Assembly: GCA_017441705.1 (NCBI GenBank)
Contig: JAFRWU010000040.1
Span: forward strand, 1-41,800
Direction of reading: 5' to 3'
Source: Clostridia bacterium
GTDB taxonomy: Bacteria; Bacillota; Clostridia; Oscillospirales; QAMX01
Length of the DNA: 41,800 bases
In this document: one piece after another, positions 39,512 through 41,800 of the stretch
Layout: each line of letters begins with the position of its first letter
Position numbering within the stretch: the first letter of the stretch is position 1
Position numbers and translations under genes: made by a program
The notes under the pieces: model-generated
The model's database searches: none
The model's input: the letters and a program-made list of their open reading frames with translations, nothing else
Told to the model about the DNA's origin: nothing

Positions 39512-40873
39512 TCATCCGGCGTCTCCCGCTGAAGCCGCGCGAAGCGGATATCCCAGATCGGTGAAATAATCACTGAGGAACCGCTCCCAGAGTAACGCCC
39601 ATCCTTCTCCGGCTCCTTCTTCATAGAAGGCTTTCTTCATCCCTTCGTCGTTCCATCCCTCCGGTTCCTCCTCATCCATCCTTTCCGCAGTACGGACCAG
39701 GATCTCGTAAGCGTGCGGATACGCCTTTTCGGCTTCGTCCTCCGTACTCATACTGTTCGTCAGGATATTCTCTTTCCAGCGAGCCCATCCCGTTTTCCCG
39801 GTTCTATAGATGATGGTCAGACCGATCATCGAGTTTTTGAGAGTCACCGAAAGCGGGAGGAGCCTGTCTGCCTGAGCGAAATACCCCTCCATCTTCTCGA
39901 TCCCCGTGCTATTGTCGGAAAGCCAATTGCCTTCCCAGATTTTCGCCGCGCTTTTCAGCACTGGACATCCCGTCGGATAATCATTATCTCCGTTGCCGAC
40001 GCAGATCAGGTTCTGTCCTTTTTCGCTGAAGATCCAGTCAACAAAAGCGAGCGCCGCCCCGGGATGCGCCGCGTTCCGGGGGATCACCCCGCTGACGGTA
40101 CTGATCGCGAACCCGGCCCCGTCCGTGATCGGCAGGGGAACGCATGAATACCCGCTCCCTTCCTGATCCTCAAAGGCGACAGGACCTCCGGTCACCCGGG
40201 ACCAGTCGACTGCGCGAACCATAGCTCCGTACGCTGGAAGAAGCTTTGTCATGTCGACGGTTCCTTCATCCCAATCGATCGCCGGTCCGATCAGGGGACA
40301 GGGAACGATCACCTCGTCCGAGAGCCACATCCCGTCCGCTTCGGAAAAGAGCGCGGTCATTCCTTCCATGGTCCCCGGATCTCCCTCTGCCAGAAGCCCG
40401 GTCGGAAGGATGACCTCGCTTGATTCATCGATCTGAAAATGCGGGATCGCGATCAGAAGCTTTTCTTCGACCCTTCCCGCCTCGATCACGTTGTCATAGT
40501 ATTCACCGGTTCCCAGCCGTTTTCCGAGAACGGGCTCCAGATCCGTGAGATTTCCCTCATGCGCAAGGATCAGATTCACCAGATCGTTGCCGAGCGCAAG
40601 ATCGATCTCTCCCCTCCGGGCTGCATCGATCATATCCCGGTCGCTGACGAATTCCACGATCTCGGCATTGACTCCGGCGATATCGGTATAATCCCGGATC
40701 AGCCTGCGGCTGCCGCCGCTCCCGTAGAGGCTCTGCATGACGCCCACCACCATATCCCCGGGAACAGGCTCCAGGATCGTCTCGCTCTCCTGCGGTGCGC
40801 ATCCCGTGAAGAGCGCGGCTAAAATCGCCGCCCCCGCAAGAAGCGCCGTCAACCTTTTTCTCATCCCGCCCAT
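39512..40873 (-). CDS. Extracellular solute-binding lipoprotein
   Basis: 453-residue family 1 solute-binding protein with its own signal peptide MRKRLTALLAGAAILAALFTGC (lipobox LFTGC, Cys25 from the chosen start). The mature part shows LYGSGGSRRLIRDYTDIAG, VEFVSDRDMIDAARRGEIDLALGND and the C-terminal AHPGAALAFVDWIFSEKGQN typical of such proteins. ATG 40873 is chosen because AAGGA lies 7 bases before it; ATG 40864 is also possible. The same frame is open further upstream to 41344 through an AT-rich secreted module, so one continuous 610-residue product cannot be excluded, but the internal lipoprotein signal argues for a separate start here. It lies 170 bases upstream of the other solute-binding lipoprotein gene. 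Confidence 0.85.
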   Translation of the reverse strand: MGGMRKRLTALLAGAAILAALFTGCAPQESETILEPVPGDMVVGVMQSLYGSGGSRRLIRDYTDIAGVNAEIVEFVSDRDMIDAARRGEIDLALGNDLVNLILAHEGNLTDLEPVLGKRLGTGEYYDNVIEAGRVEEKLLIAIPHFQIDESSEVILPTGLLAEGDPGTMEGMTALFSEADGMWLSDEVIVPCPLIGPAIDWDEGTVDMTKLLPAYGAMVRAVDWSRVTGGPVAFEDQEGSGYSCVPLPITDGAGFAISTVSGVIPRNAAHPGAALAFVDWIFSEKGQNLICVGNGDNDYPTGCPVLKSAAKIWEGNWLSDNSTGIEKMEGYFAQADRLLPLSVTLKNSMIGLTIIYRTGKTGWARWKENILTNSMSTEDEAEKAYPHAYEILVRTAERMDEEEPEGWNDEGMKKAFYEEGAGEGWALLWERFLSDYFTDLGYPLRAASAGDAG

Positions 40874-41344
40874 CCCCTTTTCCTTCAATTTCTGTTCTTT
40901 ATTTATCTCTCCTTCTCGGAAAGTGCTGTGTATGGGGAAAGCATTCCCGTTATTGAGTTTGCTACTTGATGTGGAAGCATTTGAATAAAGATATGCTGGT
41001 GCAAAAAACACTCTGTAGCAAGATCCTTTGGGACAAATTTTGCTATCCCACATGTATCCGTTAACACCGCTCCGTGATGCGTCAGGCCAATGATCCGTAT
41101 TATTATTTGTATTTGTAACTAAAGACCACCATGTGCCACTGGAACGACTAGAAGTAACACGAGCGCGTTTTGAAACATATGTTGTTGAACCGCTTCCTCC
41201 TTTATTCGCATATATATACGTATTTGCAGCAGCAACATAAGTTATACTACTTCTCGGATTTTCTTTCTTTTCAACATCATCAGCGGCTACTCCTATTGAT
41301 AGCAAGCTTGAAAGCAATAGTATTAAGCTAAAGTATTTTATCAA
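40874..41344 (-). pseudogene. AT-rich secreted SH3-like module, in frame with the solute-binding protein
   Basis: About 157 codons. A Sec signal peptide (IKYFSLILLLSSLLSIGVAA) is followed by two stretches like bacterial SH3 repeats. The first is VAAANTYIYANKGGSGSTTYVSKRARV...GTWWSL...GVNGYMW (about 36-98). The second, FFAPAYLYSNASTSSSKLNNG, is cut short after one or two strands. The frame then runs without stop into the lipoprotein signal of the next gene, so the 3' end of this gene seems lost. GC content is far below the rest of the window. The only near start is TTG 41344, without a Shine-Dalgarno. Probably a truncated, transferred gene; a functional fusion is the alternative. Confidence 0.55.
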
Positions 41345-41349
41345 AACTC

Positions 41350-41378
41350 ATTATATCACAGATTATTCTATTTGTCTA
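41350..41378 (-). promoter_or_regulatory. Promoter abutting the SH3-like module
   Basis: On the - strand TAGACA (41373-41378), a 17-nt spacer and TATAAT (41350-41355). The -10 box ends 5 bases before the TTG start, so the transcript would be nearly leaderless. The bases from 41345 to 41529 are otherwise AT-rich and without a gene, except for a GC palindrome CGGCCTGCAGGCCG near 41500. Confidence 0.6.
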
Positions 41379-41529
41379 TATATATCGCGTTGTTCATTCA
41401 TATTTTTTATACATATTTAACAATACTGTTTTTCTGCGAAGTATTCCTTCTTTTTTCTGTTCTATCTTACAAAATCGGAGCTTTTCAGCCTCCTTCACAC
41501 CGGCCTGCAGGCCGTTTTCCCTCACGATC

Positions 41530-41800
41530 TCAGCCGCCGATCCACACGGCTATCCCCGCCATCAGCATGGCCGCGAACGGAAAGACGACGATCCGGACGA
41601 TCTGTCCTTTTCGGTTAAAGCCGAACTTCCGGTATCCTTCGCAGCCCTCCGTCTCGGGATAATACGACTGGAAGAAATGCGTTTTGGTCAGAAGCAGCCA
41701 GTCCAGGAAAACGATATCGAACGCTTTCCACATATAGAGCATGACGATAAAGCGGAGGAAAAACTTCCAGAAGCCAAAGCCGTTTTGTATCCCGTCATAG
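41530..41800 (-). CDS. Membrane protein, 5' part outside window
   Basis: The C-terminal 89 residues are present, and the frame is open to the window edge (YDGIQNGFGFWKFFLRFIVMLYMW). There are two hydrophobic segments, KFFLRFIVMLYMWKAFDIVF-like and IVVFPFAAMLMAGIAVWIGG at the very end, with a hydrophilic stretch TKTHFFQSYYPETEGCEGYRKF between. I do not recognise the family; it does not look like an ABC permease. An ATG at 41742 exists but lies inside a continuing hydrophobic stretch, so the true start is upstream. Confidence 0.7.
   Translation of the reverse strand, partial: YDGIQNGFGFWKFFLRFIVMLYMWKAFDIVFLDWLLLTKTHFFQSYYPETEGCEGYRKFGFNRKGQIVRIVVFPFAAMLMAGIAVWIGG

Noticed and set aside
41372..41662. 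A + strand open frame with a hydrophobic N-terminus in the AT-rich patch
   Set aside because: It has no Shine-Dalgarno, low complexity, and its second half overlaps the real membrane protein on the - strand.

Overview
The window is about 60% GC and densely coded, apart from a short AT-rich patch near the right end. It looks like a chromosomal piece of an anaerobic, Gram-positive-type bacterium, most likely a Clostridia-class gut or rumen organism. The grounds are a T-box leader, a TPP riboswitch on an ECF-type ThiT, lipoprotein boxes, consensus sigma-A promoters with 17-nt spacers, strong Shine-Dalgarno sites, a glycyl radical enzyme and a corrinoid methyltransferase system with its ATP-driven reductive activator. 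The species cannot be named from sequence alone.

Layout. (1) 1-8256, + strand: an operon-like run of a URO-D-family methyltransferase (cut by the window edge), a corrinoid protein, a DUF2284 metal-binding protein, a RACE-type activator, a second URO-D-family methyltransferase, a cytoplasmic GH29 alpha-L-fucosidase and a DUF4838 protein. Together they suggest corrinoid-dependent demethylation coupled to glycoside breakdown. (2) 8293-11625, - strand: a shikimate operon (chorismate mutase, aroC, aroK, aroA) with its own promoter, ending in a terminator shared with region 1. (3) 11646-13487, - strand: a stand-alone TrpB behind a T-box leader with a Trp (UGG) specifier. (4) 13593-20583, - strand: a six-gene operon (YoaP-like protein, glycyl radical enzyme, type I dehydroquinase-like protein, Gfo/Idh/MocA oxidoreductase, NAD-dependent epimerase-like protein, quinone-oxidoreductase-like MDR protein). 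It looks like an undescribed anaerobic catabolic route for a sugar or cyclitol-like acid.

(5) 20641-21954, + strand: a YcaQ/AlkZ-type DNA glycosylase. (6) 21963-26114, - strand: a DUF1295 membrane protein and two glycosidase-like proteins (beta-propeller and TIM-barrel type), both apparently starting at TTG. (7) 26132-27929, - strand: an ADP-ribosylglycohydrolase and a SAM methyltransferase. (8) 28058-28453: a purine/pyrimidine-tract element, then tRNA-Tyr and tRNA-Thr on the - strand with promoter and terminator. (9) 28485-29679, - strand: a lipoprotein and a rhomboid-like protein without the catalytic serine motif. (10) 29711-30775, - strand: TPP riboswitch and an extended ThiT. (11) 30795-31796, - strand: a DapA/NanA-family lyase. 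(12) 32088-33306, + strand: a beta-helix protein. (13) 33272-37265, - strand: an AAC(3)-like acetyltransferase, an alpha/beta hydrolase, a MalY-type C-S lyase and an esterase, as one operon. (14) 37284-41800, - strand: two solute-binding lipoproteins, the second read in frame from an AT-rich SH3-like secreted module, and the end of a membrane protein gene cut by the window.

No CRISPR array, transposase, rRNA or phage gene was recognised. The strongest candidates for new biology are the six-gene glycyl radical operon, the corrinoid/fucosidase cluster and the AT-rich SH3/solute-binding-protein junction.
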